10,000 nucleotides of DNA from Actinidia chinensis (taxonomy: Eukaryota; Streptophyta; Magnoliopsida; Ericales; Actinidiaceae). The position numbers were made by a program, and so were the translations under genes. Location of the stretch: NCBI GenBank assembly GCA_009663005.1, contig CM018908.1:13791137-13801136 (forward strand), given 5' to 3'. This document shows, in pieces, positions 1-7,504 of the stretch. The notes under the pieces are model-generated. The model worked only from the letters and a program-made list of their open reading frames with translations, did not search any database and had not been told where the DNA came from. Numbering within the stretch: the stretch's first letter is position 1; every line of letters starts with the position of its first letter.

Positions 1-883
1 AAAAATTACTAGCCATAAACTATTACACATAACTTTCTCTATGAAAATTTTCTCATTATAAATTTTTCATATTTCGCATAAAAATCTAATAAATCTAATA
101 AGAAAATTCTTAGCATTTGATGTAACAATTTTAATAGAACAAAGTTTTTCAGCTATATAAATTCTCGTATTTATAGCTTAGAAATTTCTCAGTATTATTT
201 TTTACATAATTTTATATTTTACATGGATCTTGTTAGATAAATCTTCATAAATTCGTTTCAAAATGTAACCCTTATAAAAAATGGATTCGCGTAGAAAAAA
301 TAAAATATTTTAATTTTTTTAAAAAAATATCATCTCGGCTACTGTTGTTAATCAATGAGAGTGTCACTAGTGCATTTATATGATGCTTCTTTGTTGCTTT
401 TTGTTACTTTCATTCGCTATTTCTTTGTATTTGTGCATTATACTCTTAAAAACTTGCAAAGTAAATATTTTTTTGAATAAATTTTTTTATTAAAAATATT
501 TTCTGGTAAATAAGTCACAAGGAGAAATAAATTTTGCTCTCTCTCTCTAATGCATGCATGCCTTGCATAATTGCATTGGAATATTGTTACTGCAGGTTCA
601 TTGTATATCAGCGTACACAGGAGTAGTATTATGGGAACAGGGACTTTATGGGCGTGGGGCGTGGGGGAGATGGGGACTCAATTAGTCAATTCGTAGCACG
701 TATGAGTGGCTGCAAAACCTACACTACAGTACACAGTAGCGTCATTGTGGACCCAACCCTCACAAACAAACAACTCTTTGACAATACCCCAACCACACAT
801 GCACAGTTTAACCCACTATTATTTACCCCTACCCTAGGGTTTTGGTCCAACTTTATGTATTTGTAAGGGGATAAAATATACAA
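1..883. other. AT-rich flanking DNA, no gene supported
   Basis: Bases 1-540 are strongly AT-rich with homopolymer runs and no open frame of note. From about 600 the composition becomes more balanced. A 72-codon open frame at 648-866 has no recognisable domain and lacks a convincing gene context, so I do not call it. The sharp change to GC-richer, repeat-structured sequence at about 884 marks the edge of the retrotransposon. A target-site duplication cannot be checked because the other end of the element is outside the window. A 9-bp direct tandem (AAATCTAAT twice, 82-99) is the only small repeat seen in the first 500 bases. Confidence 0.6.
537..560 (+). repeat. (CT)6 microsatellite next to a CATGCATG palindrome
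   Basis: Six CT units run from 537 to 548 and are followed at 553-560 by CATGCATG. In plants, CATGCATG is the core of the RY element bound by B3-domain seed regulators, and CT-rich tracts are common near plant transcription starts. Both are short enough to occur by chance and no gene is visible downstream, so a promoter role is only a possibility. Confidence 0.35.
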
Positions 884-900
884 TGATGTAACCCGACTTT

Positions 901-1175
901 GCTAGGGCAGGAATTCTTGCGAGCTGCCGCTATAGAGTGAGCTCGGAGGTCTCCTGAATCGGAGCTCGGTGCAGACACTATTCGACACTAGCCCTGCTAG
1001 GGCAGAGGTCTCGACCTTCCCGACCCCAAGAGCGAGCTCGGAGACCCTCTGTACTGGAGCTTGGAGCAGTCACACTATAGACGAACGCCTCTCGAGCTAA
1101 GACCATCGTTACCTCCGAGACTCCGCTGCTAGCGCTCGGAACAATAACTGCGCTGAAAGCTTGGACGAGGGGCAA
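901..1175 (+). repeat. About 95-bp tandem repeats in U3 (two clear copies, one decayed)
   Basis: GCTAGGGCAG occurs at 901 and 996, and GAGCTCGG at 939 and 1034, both exactly 95 bp apart. The rest of each unit is similar but diverged; for example the GGAGCTCGGTGCAG part of copy 1 corresponds to GGAGCTTGGAGCAG in copy 2. A third, weaker copy follows from about 1091, with GCGCTCGG at 1132 and a GAAAGCTTGGACGAG segment in the expected place but with small indels. Repeats in U3 often act as enhancer modules in LTR elements; that role here is inferred. Confidence 0.65.
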
Positions 1176-1369
1176 CGACCGACAATAATCCCAAGGGATG
1201 ATAGGGGACAGAAGGTGACTTGCATGACAAAGTACCTTCTGAAAGCCCCCATGGCCAGATGGAGACGTTGATAGTTGATGGTAAGTTACCAGCCATGCCG
1301 TAGGGGCATGGCCGAGTCAGCCACCTACTTACTGACACCGAAAGCGTCGAGCCACGCACTGAGTTAGGG

Positions 1370-1376
1370 TATAAAG
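1370..1376 (+). promoter_or_regulatory. LTR TATA box
   Basis: TATAAAG at 1370-1376 sits in an otherwise GC-balanced part of the LTR, about 400 bp before its end. That is where the U3/R boundary would be expected, and transcription would start about 30 bases downstream, near 1400. The motif is a good plant TATA match and is intact even though the coding regions are ruined. Activity is not shown. Confidence 0.6.
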
Positions 1377-1476
1377 GAGAACGCTATTGTTCTCAAAGAG
1401 GTACGTGCAACCTTACTATGGGAAGATACATACACTTTCTCTATCTAAGATTTCAAACGTCTAACTTGACCGTTAG

Positions 1477-1501
1477 AGAGCTGTTTCCTAGAAACAGCTC
1501 T
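1477..1501 (+). other. Perfect 11-bp inverted repeat in R/U5 of the LTR
   Basis: AGAGCTGTTTC (1477-1487), loop CTA, then GAAACAGCTCT (1491-1501). All 11 pairs are canonical with a 3-base loop. It lies about 100 bases downstream of the TATA box, so it would be near the 5' end of the genomic RNA. An RNA structural role (leader folding or 3'-end formation) is possible but unproven. Confidence 0.6.
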
Positions 1502-1540
1502 GGAGGACGTTCTTACCGTTCTTGTGCTTGCAGGCGAGGC

Positions 1541-1767
1541 ATTGCAGGTCAGTCGCTCAGGAGGTTAGAGTTACCCACGCAGTCGTAGGACCGCCGCAGG
1601 TGTCTATCTTTGATTTCCTCTCCTCTCTTCGTATAACAACAACCCCACAATTGTAGGTATTACAGGTCAATCGCTTAGGAGGGTAAAGCTACCCACGCAG
1701 CCATAGGACCGCCGTGGGTGTCTATCCTCGATTTCCTTTCCTCTCTTCGTATAACAACAACCCCACA
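1541..1767 (+). repeat. 118-bp tandem duplication at the 3' end of the LTR
   Basis: Copy 1 runs from about 1541 to 1650 and copy 2 from about 1659 to 1767. ATTGCAGGTC (1541) corresponds to ATTACAGGTC (1659), ACCCACGCAG occurs at 1573 and 1691, and GTATAACAACAACCCCACAA occurs at 1631 and 1749, all at a 118-bp period. Most differences between copies are transitions. Copy 1 ends in the same CCCCACAA as the true LTR end, so the unit includes the LTR terminus, but only copy 2 is followed by the primer-binding site. Confidence 0.8.
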
Positions 1768-1769
1768 AC

Positions 1770-1787
1770 TGGTATTGTCTATGAGAA
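1770..1787 (+). other. Decayed primer-binding site
   Basis: TGGTATTGTCTATGAGAA starts two bases after the LTR end. Many plant Gypsy elements have a site beginning TGGCGCCGT here, complementary to the 3' end of a tRNA (tRNA-Asp in Athila-type elements), and in Tat-group elements it commonly continues CTGTGGGAA. Measured against that pattern, which is recalled from knowledge of the group and not visible in this window, every difference is C-to-T or G-to-A. That fits methylation-driven decay of a once good site. The exact tRNA cannot be fixed from this copy. Confidence 0.6.
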
Positions 1788-1819
1788 ATCGATTATAGAC
1801 ATTCTCCAAGCTATTTTTG

Positions 1820-3559
1820 ATGGCGTCGTATAATAGCAACCGCTCAACTCATCATGAAAATCGCAGGGAAAGCCCTCATGCACCTAAAACACTTAGGCGT
1901 AGAGGGGGTAAACTACTAGAGGACGCGCAGAGGGTAGCTGAGGCCCTTTCTGGGCAGAACCCGGGTCAGTTGCTCCCTAAAGTGGTAGATAGTCGAGACA
2001 TAACCATTAAGCGCCTGTAAAGGTAGTTGGCCGAGTTGACCCAGATCATGGTTGATAGAAAATTGATGAGGATAGCCAAAACCATCGTACCTAGGCAAGT
2101 AGAAGGCTGGATCAGAGAACCAACACTACTCAATCAAGAAGGTCGGAATAAGAAACAACATAAAATGCACGTGAATGTGGACAGCCACACTAATAGCAAG
2201 GCTGTGGCGAAGAGCAAGCACAGGAAGTCACCCGAATGGTCTAGGTCTGAAGTGGATCTCCGTGATGCGCTTAACGCTAAGCAAAACCGAAAAGGGGACT
2301 TGGGCGACAAAATCAATGGCCAAAGGGCGACAGACGAAAGTAAGGAGGTTCATGTGTGTCTCAATGATTCGCGTAGCCTGCGTCGAGCAAAGGGTAGCCA
2401 CACCCAAGTATCAGACTTCATTCTCTAGAGAAATCGAAGGACTAAATCCCCTTGAGAAGTTTACGCCGCCAAGGTTTTGTATGATGGCAAATTAGATCCG
2501 AGGTCCCACGTGATCCACGTTAGGCAAATTATGGCCCTGTAAAACCACATGGATGCTCTGATGTGCCGGGTATTCCCCTTGGGCCTAGGGTACCTTGGCT
2601 TAAAATGGTTTGACAAGCTTCCTACAGGGTCAATCGAGAGCTTTCATCAGCTGACCGAGTTGTTTGTGGCCTGATTTGTCATTAATACCAAAGCACCGAA
2701 GGGCGTGAGATCTTTATTGACATTAAGGAAGGGAAAGAGCGAATCCATCCGCAACTACAGCGATACTGAGAATCACACAATGAGATTGAAAAGTGCTTCG
2801 AGGAGTTAGCAGTGGCGAGCTACAACCTCAGGCTGACTCCTAGGGAGAGGCTCTAGGAAAACCTGATGCTCAATCCTCTAGCCAACTCTGAGACCTCATG
2901 TCTCGGATCGAGATGTTCGCCCAGTTGGAGGATGATGTTAGGCAAGCTGAAAAAGTTATGAAGACACCCACTAAGGGAGAGGGACAGTTCAAAAAGCAGA
3001 AGGAAAATTCAATCGATTTCGAGTTCGAGGCAAGGAAAAGGATCAACATGGTCTTCAAAGAATTGATACACAAGCTCCTCACTCAGATTCGAGACAAGTC
3101 GTACTTAAAAAACCCAAACCCATGGGGGGACCCCAAGAGATGCAACCAAAAGTGGAGATGCTCTTTCCACGAAGAAAGAGGTCACAGAACTAACAGTTGC
3201 CATGCTTTAAACTTTTTCTTAAACCAGTTGGTCAGAGACAAAAACTTGAAAGAGTTCGTTGATGAAGGAAAGATCCGAGTAGAGGAAGCTGAGGCCAAAC
3301 TGAACCCAAGGTTTGACCGAGGTGGAGACGACGAAGCCGACCCAATGGCGGACTAAGAGGAGGATCTACCCCTGGGAACTATTCACATGATCGGGGGCCC
3401 ATACCACCCAAATCTTGAGAATAGAATTTGGGGAGAGATTCGGATGGTAAGACAAATGCACGAGGTTCTCTTGGTCCATTCACTAGCTAAGAAGCCGAGG
3501 GTAGCAGCAGTTGAGCCACGGAGCCTAACGTTCACCAAAGCTGAGGCCAAACTAAACCC
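1820..3559 (+). pseudogene. gag: gag remnant (capsid/nucleocapsid), multiply broken
   Basis: Gag formed the particle that packages element RNA in the cytoplasm. An ATG at 1820, 33 bases after the primer site, opens a frame that can be followed to 2428 through in-frame stops at about 2018 and 2024. A short stretch in another frame (about 2405-2470, SFSREIEGLNPLEKFTPPRF) is followed by the Gag core in the first frame (about 2471-2760; MCRVFPLGL, LKWFDKLPTGSIESF, LLTLRKGKSESIRNY), which matches the plant retrotransposon Gag family. The frame shifts again at about 2775 and 2890. The last part (2898-3353) carries a zinc knuckle (3159-3200). After a TAA at 3354 the same frame continues ([20 protein letters not shown]) to the protease deletion junction. 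At least four stops and four shifts make it non-functional. Confidence 0.85.
3159..3200 (+). other. Gag zinc-knuckle segment (C-X2-H-X4-H-X4-C)
   Basis: Within the 2898-3356 frame, residues 88-101 read CSFHEERGHRTNSC, with Cys88, His91, His96 and Cys101. This is the CCHC-knuckle spacing with His in place of the second Cys, a form common in Tat-group Gag proteins (C-x-FH...GH...C). All four ligands survive here. The segment would bind RNA in the nucleocapsid. Confidence 0.7.
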
Positions 3560-3562
3560 AAG
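3538..3562 (+). repeat. 25-bp copied segment at the protease deletion junction
   Basis: AAGCTGAGGCCAAACT followed by AAACCCAAG at 3538-3562 repeats 3286-3310 with one G/A mismatch in 25 bases, 252 bp apart and in the same reading frame (both give AEAKLNP). Immediately before the second copy is the gag-side motif LTFTK, and overlapping its end is the pre-reverse-transcriptase segment QVIKFATSS in a different frame. The aspartic protease that normally lies between these is absent; no D-[ST]-G motif is seen in any of the local frames. The copy looks like filler DNA at a deletion repaired by error-prone joining, or a template switch. Confidence 0.65.
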
Positions 3563-4783
3563 TCATCAAATTCGCCACTTCCAGCGAAGAAGAGACCCTT
3601 TATGGAAACTAGGTACCGGCCAAGCAGTGTTACCTCGCTACGGCCTCCACGAAGGCGGCTATGAAAGAAGTGCAACTAGTCGAGGAAGAGCACGAAGTCC
3701 TAAAGGATGTCGGGAGGAACCTTGAGCCTAAGGTCGTGGAAGACTTGGTACGCTTCGAACTAGATGAGCCAAGCTCTGATTGTTTTTTTCTCACGGAAGC
3801 AAACTTGGAGGAACGAGAGAGAACCGAGCTTGTCCAGTTTCTCAAAGCAAATATCGAGGTCTTTGCGTGGACACCTTACGAGATGCCCGAGATAGACCCG
3901 AACTTCATTAAACACTAATTAAACATTCTATTAGATGCCCGATCGGTTAAACAAAGAGGAAAGAGATCTGCAACCGAGCACTTCGACGTAGTGATCGAGG
4001 AAGTGGAGAAATTAAAAGAGGCGAGTGCAATAACTAAGGTTCTCTACTTGAGTTGGCTGTCCAACACAATCGTGGTGAAAAAGAAGACCAAAAAATGGAG
4101 AGTGTGTGTGGACTTCACAAGCCTCAATTGAGCTTGTCCTAAAATTGCTTTCCATTGCCCAAAATTGATCAATTGGTGGACTCTATCTCGGGTCATGCCC
4201 GAATGAGCTTTTTGGATGCATATCGAGGTTACCACCAGATTACAATGCATGAGATTGACCAAGAAAAGACTGCGTTCATCACCCTTCGAGGCATTTTTTG
4301 TTACAAAGTCATGCCCTTTGGTCTGAAGAACGCTGGGGCTATATATCAAAGGATGATCACTAAAATGTTTGAACCGATCTTGGGTAAGACCATGGACGCT
4401 TACATCGATGATATGGTGGTCAAGAGCAAAGAAGAGCTGTACCACGTTAGGGACCTGATCGAAGTGTTCGACATACTCAAAAGGCATAAATTAAGACTAA
4501 ACGCGGCAAAATGTGCCTTCGGGGTGGGTTCAGGAAAATTCTTAGGGCACCTAGTGATGAGGCGAGGGATCAAAGCAAACCCAGAGAAAATAACAGTGAT
4601 TGACGACCTCGTCAGCCCAAGAACTATGAAGGAGTTCCAGAAACTGACCAGAATGGCAGCGACACTAAACAGATTCATTAGTAAGACCTCAGATAAATGC
4701 TATCCATTTTTTAAACTCCTTCGCAAAAATATAAAGTTTTCATGGAATGAGGAGTGTGAGCTAGCACTCCAAGAGTTAAAAAA
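3559..4783 (+). pseudogene. pol: Reverse transcriptase remnant
   Basis: This domain copied element RNA into DNA. The pre-domain and N-terminal part read in one frame from 3559 to about 4140 (VFAWTPYEMPEID; VVKKKTKKWRVCVDF) with stops at 3610, about 3916 and about 4128. A one-base loss at about 4142 shifts the frame, and 4155-4787 is an uninterrupted stretch of about 210 codons covering the palm and thumb. The first catalytic Asp is in FLDAYRGYHQI (4215-4217). The catalytic box is YIDD at 4401-4412. MPFGLKNAGA and KCAFGVGSGKFLG are typical Ty3/Gypsy blocks. The frame is lost again in an A-run at about 4779-4783. The catalytic residues survive but the protein could not be made intact. The open minus-strand frame at 4044-4487 is the shadow of this conserved region. 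Confidence 0.92.
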
Positions 4784-5190
4784 TACTTAACCCAACTACC
4801 ACTTCTTTTCACGCCGGATGAGGGAGAGCTACTCTATGTTTACCTCGCCATCTCGAAACATGTTGTTAGCTCGGTATTGTTAAGGGAGGTAGATGGAGAG
4901 CAGCATTCAGTCTATTTTGTTAGCAAAACATTTACGGATTGCTAGACAAGGTACTTGCCGTTGGAGAAGCTCGTTCTAACTTTGGTTTTAACTTTGCGAA
5001 AACTCATGCACTATTTTCAAGTGCACCCCATAGTCGTATATACGGAGATTCTGCTCAAAAATATTTTGTCAAAAGCAGACCTGTCTGGGCGACTTTTAAA
5101 ATGGGCCATTGAGCTCGGACAGTCTGACACAGCCATAAAAGGATAGGTCTAGGCGGATTTTGTGGCGGAATTTTCACCCTGCGTTGTGGG
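4784..5190 (+). pseudogene. pol: RNase H domain following reverse transcriptase, degraded
   Basis: The frame opening at 4784 (KYLTQLPLLFTPDEGELLYVYLA) continues the polymerase after the A-run shift. It shows SKHVVSSVLLRE, VYFVSKTF, TRYLPLEKLVLTLV, LMHYFQVHPIVVYTE, GRLLKWAIELGQ and ADFVAEF, the usual order in the connection and RNase H region of Ty3/Gypsy elements. Stops lie at about 4943, 5144 and 5150. In Tat elements this domain has often lost catalytic residues and a second RNase H follows, as it does here. Confidence is high for the family and moderate for the exact end. Confidence 0.85.
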
Positions 5191-5272
5191 TTCAAAGTAA
5201 GGTTGCTTTGTGTCTCTACATAGCAGGGAGGAAGGTTCTACAGCAGGACCTTTTGAAAATCAACTAGCACTA

Positions 5273-5760
5273 GGGGTCCAGAGATTACCCAAGAACCACC
5301 CCAAGTTTCAGAAATAGCCGACATTGGTGGGGCGACTGAGGGTCCAGAGATTATTTCAAACTTACCTCAGATCGATCCTATCACAACATGGAAAATGTTC
5401 ATAGATGGAGCAAAAAATAGTATGGTACAGGGGCATGAATAGTATTGAAAAGCCCAGAGGAAGCAGTATTTGAATAGTGCCTCAGACTGAATTTCCCAGC
5501 AACTAATAATGAGGCTTAGTATGAAGCCTTCACTGTGGGACTTAGGTCTGCCAATAAGCTAAAAGTTTTCGAGCTCCATATATTCAATGATGCAAAGCTG
5601 GTGGTCAACTAAGTCACGGAAAAATTTGAAGCCCGGGGACACAAGATGGCGAAATACTTAGCAGTGACAAAGAACCTCCTCACCAAATTCAGAGCCGTAA
5701 AGATTGAGCAAGTGGGGAGAGACCTAAATTTACACGCAGATGCATTGGCAGGCTTGGCGT
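5273..5760 (+). pseudogene. pol: Linker plus archaeal-type RNase H, Tat-group hallmark
   Basis: An open linker (5275 to about 5400) with a partial in-frame repeat (GPEITQEPP, GPEIISNLP) leads into TWKMFIDGA. A frameshift at about 5416 separates this from the rest (FPATNNEA, LHIFNDAKLVVN, IEQVGRDLNLHADALAGLAS). The four acidic positions of the RNase H active site can all be placed: Asp at 5404-5406, Glu at 5511-5513, Asp at 5589-5591 and Asp at 5739-5741. At least four in-frame stops interrupt it. This extra domain, resembling archaeal and plant RNase H1, is characteristic of plant Tat-group elements and is thought to take over RNA removal from the weakened first RNase H. Confidence 0.85.
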
Positions 5761-5939
5761 CAGGTTTTAGAAGGGAAGCAAGAAAAACCATCACAATCGA
5801 GATAATCTTGGCCCCCAATCTTGAGACACAGCATAAATCTATCCTAACCAATCATGAGCTAGGCCCAAGTTGGATGGACCTGATCGTAAGCTTCATGCAA
5901 CATGACATGCTTCCAGACGACAAGAGAGAAGTGTAGAAA

Positions 5940-6772
5940 ATTAGGGTGAAAGTAGCACGATTCTAGATCTTCCCATCCGGGAACTTGTATAAAAGATCCT
6001 ATCCAGGACCTTACTTACTGTGCATTCACTTGAGCTTAGTTGAAAATATACTTTTCGAGATCCACAAAGGAATATACGAACTATACTCAGTGGGAAGATC
6101 ACTGGCTCACCGAGCCCTCACCTAGGGGTATTGGTGGCCTTACATGTAAAAAGACGCCTGAGTGTACGTCAGCAAGTGTGCAAAGTACCAGATCTTTTTC
6201 CCTCTAATACAACCAGTGAGAGACTTGACCCCATCATTAGTCCATGGCCCTTCGCCCAGTAGGGAATGGATATCGTGGGGGGCTTTCCCCGAGCTTTGGG
6301 GAATAACAGATTTTTACTAGCAGCATAGACTACTTCACAAAGTGGGTGGAGGCCGAGCCACTGGACCAAATCAGGGAGATGGACGTGATGAGGTTTATCT
6401 AAAGGAACATTCTGTCCAAGTTCAGCATCCCCAGAGCATTCATATTGGACAACGGAACGTCGTTCATTGGTGAAAATATTAAATATTGTTGGAGCAATTG
6501 AAGATTGAGTTCTACAACTCGACACCAAGCTACCCTCAATGCAACGGGCAGGCCGAAGCCTCCAACAAGACAATCACGAATGGGATCAAGAAGAAGCTTA
6601 AGAAAGCCAAAGGAAAGTGGGTCAAAGAATTGCCAAACATGTTGGGGCATATTGGACCACACCGTGAAAAGCGATGAACAAAACGCCATATTCCCTAGCT
6701 TTCGATTTTGAAGCTGTAATCTCGCTGGAGGTCAGTCTGTCCACAATTCGGACTGTGGCATATGATACCAAT
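5940..6772 (+). pseudogene. pol: Integrase remnant lacking its C-terminal domain
   Basis: Integrase inserted element DNA into the host genome. The N-terminal zinc finger region (6021-6190) reads EIHKGIYELYSVGRSLAH and YVSKCAKYQ. One His (6063) and one Cys (6177) remain, but the second His and second Cys positions both appear as Tyr, so the finger is broken. The catalytic core is spread over three frames: Asp in GMDIVG at 6269-6271, Asp in ILDNGTSF at 6448-6450, Glu in NGQAEASNK at 6555-6557. After allowing one base of shift, the last two fit the D-X35-E spacing. A segment in another frame (about 6647-6772: TPYSLAFDFEAVISLEV) ends the core. The GPY/F-type C-terminal domain expected next is absent and sequence passes straight to the 3' non-coding zone. 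The stretch between the RNase H and 5936 is an open linker (LGPSWMDLIVSFM). Confidence 0.88.
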
Positions 6773-6880
6773 CACTGAGATGTAATTTTTCTACTTGAGC
6801 TAAAGTTTACATCAATACAACTTGTTCGTAATTTTATGTATTGGAGTGTGTCCTAAAACTATCTAAACGAGCAGATGTTA
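6773..6880 (+). other. 3' non-coding region after truncated integrase
   Basis: No reading frame can be followed here. It links the truncated integrase to the first repeat unit at 6881 and is AT-richer than the domains before it. Part of it may be the remains of the end of pol after an internal deletion; that is inference. Confidence 0.45.
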
Positions 6881-7060
6881 AGGAAGAGTTATCCGAGCTC
6901 CTAGCGAGTTCCAAGCTCTGTTCGAACGACTTGCCTAAATATACTTAAAAAAATTTCAAGGAAGAGTTAGCCAAGCTCAAAGAGAGTTCCGAGCTCTGTC
7001 TTGAAATTTTTGCCATAAAGTATACTTAGTGAATTTTTATGATTGAGGAAGAGTTAGTCG
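6881..7060 (+). repeat. Early repeat units, about 78-87-bp spacing
   Basis: AGGAAGAGTTA begins units at 6881, 6959 and 7046 (spacing 78 and 87). Each is followed by a CCGAGCTC- or CCAAGCTC-like core and, in the first two, by GAGTTCC(A/G)AGCTCTG. This core (GTTAGCCGAGCTC) is the same as in the larger array from 7505, so these look like older, single-length monomers of that repeat. Confidence 0.7.
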
Positions 7061-7099
7061 AGCTGTTGATAGCAGAGGACGGCTAACTCTTCCTCAATC
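7041..7099. repeat. 20-bp inverted repeat with 19-base loop
   Basis: The left arm 7041-7060 (GATTGAGGAAGAGTTAGTCG) pairs with the right arm 7080-7099 (CGGCTAACTCTTCCTCAATC). There are 19 canonical pairs and one G-T at 7058/7082. The loop 7061-7079 contains most of the TTGATAGCAGAGGAC motif. It arises where a repeat monomer is followed by an inverted copy of its first 20 bases. A stable hairpin in RNA or single-stranded DNA is expected. Confidence 0.8.
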
Positions 7100-7224
7100 G
7101 TAAGATGGAAGAGTTATGTTAAGATGGAAGACGTGTGAAAATGCAATCTTCTTGATAGCAGAGGACAGCAAAATGGATGGCTAAATCATGAATTTCAAGA
7201 TTCGAGTTGTTGATAGCAGAGGAC
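7066..7224 (+). repeat. Three copies of a 15-bp motif between repeat arrays
   Basis: TTGATAGCAGAGGAC occurs exactly at 7066-7080, 7152-7166 and 7210-7224, followed by GGCTAA in copies 1 and 3 and by AGCAAA in copy 2. The flanks differ and the spacing is irregular (86 and 58 bp), so this is not a clean tandem array. A second small repeat, TAAGATGGAAGA, occurs at 7101-7112 and 7120-7131. Confidence 0.75.
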
Positions 7225-7255
7225 GGCTAAATCTCGGAACTCAATCATAAATGCA

Positions 7256-7500
7256 AGAAATGAATCTGGACAGAACGTTTCGCGCGATTGCCGATGTGAA
7301 TCATTTTGCGAGGAGATATGTGGCACACCTAGAATGCATCACGCATCCCATTGATCATAAGTCCATTAAAATCGGGAAGGCAAATCGCCACTCCAAGCAC
7401 ATGGATCGGTAGAATAGGCTATTAGACACGATATTTTGCAGACTAACCAGCGTCAAATGAATAACGAAAGACAGACATGTAGCGTCCACACTGCTAAGAG
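7256..7500. other. Unassigned 245-bp spacer between repeat arrays
   Basis: This stretch does not contain the GTTAGCCGAGCTC repeat and shows no domain in any frame that I recognise. Composition is balanced. It ends where the first 158-bp-type unit starts (7505). It could be a unique part of the element's 3' region or a captured fragment. Confidence 0.5.
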
Positions 7501-7504
7501 ACAT

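Larger units (their letters stand above)
884..1767 (+). repeat. 5' long terminal repeat
   Basis: The block begins with TGATGTAACC (884) or, if the canonical TGT...ACA ends are required, TGTAACCC at 888. It ends with CCCCACA at 1761-1767, two bases before the primer-binding site. The length is about 880 bp. It contains U3 repeats (901 to about 1175), a TATA box at 1370, a short perfect hairpin (1477-1501) and a duplicated end segment (1541-1767). It is GC-richer than the flank and has no coding frame of note; the two minus-strand open frames at 978-1359 are without recognisable content. It would supply the promoter and RNA 3' end of the element. The assignment rests on position and terminal motifs, since the partner LTR is not visible. 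Confidence 0.75.

Noticed and set aside
151..160. TATATAAA-like site in the left flank as a gene promoter
   Set aside because: The whole region is AT-rich and such matches are expected by chance; no transcript-like or coding sequence follows.
648..866. 72-codon open frame in the flank just before the LTR
   Set aside because: There is no recognisable domain, no supporting splice or promoter context, and a Thr/Asn-rich low-information C-terminal half. It is most likely a chance open frame.
978..1359. Two overlapping minus-strand open frames in the LTR
   Set aside because: They lie wholly in LTR sequence, are Ser/Val-rich without a domain, and follow from GC-richer composition.
4044..4487. 147-codon minus-strand open frame opposite reverse transcriptase
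   Set aside because: It is the shadow of a conserved coding stretch on the plus strand; the plus strand carries clear catalytic motifs and the minus-strand text resembles nothing known.
6169..6689. Two minus-strand open frames opposite integrase
   Set aside because: They are antisense shadows of the integrase core and contain no independent motifs, unlike the true antisense frame at 8615-9898.
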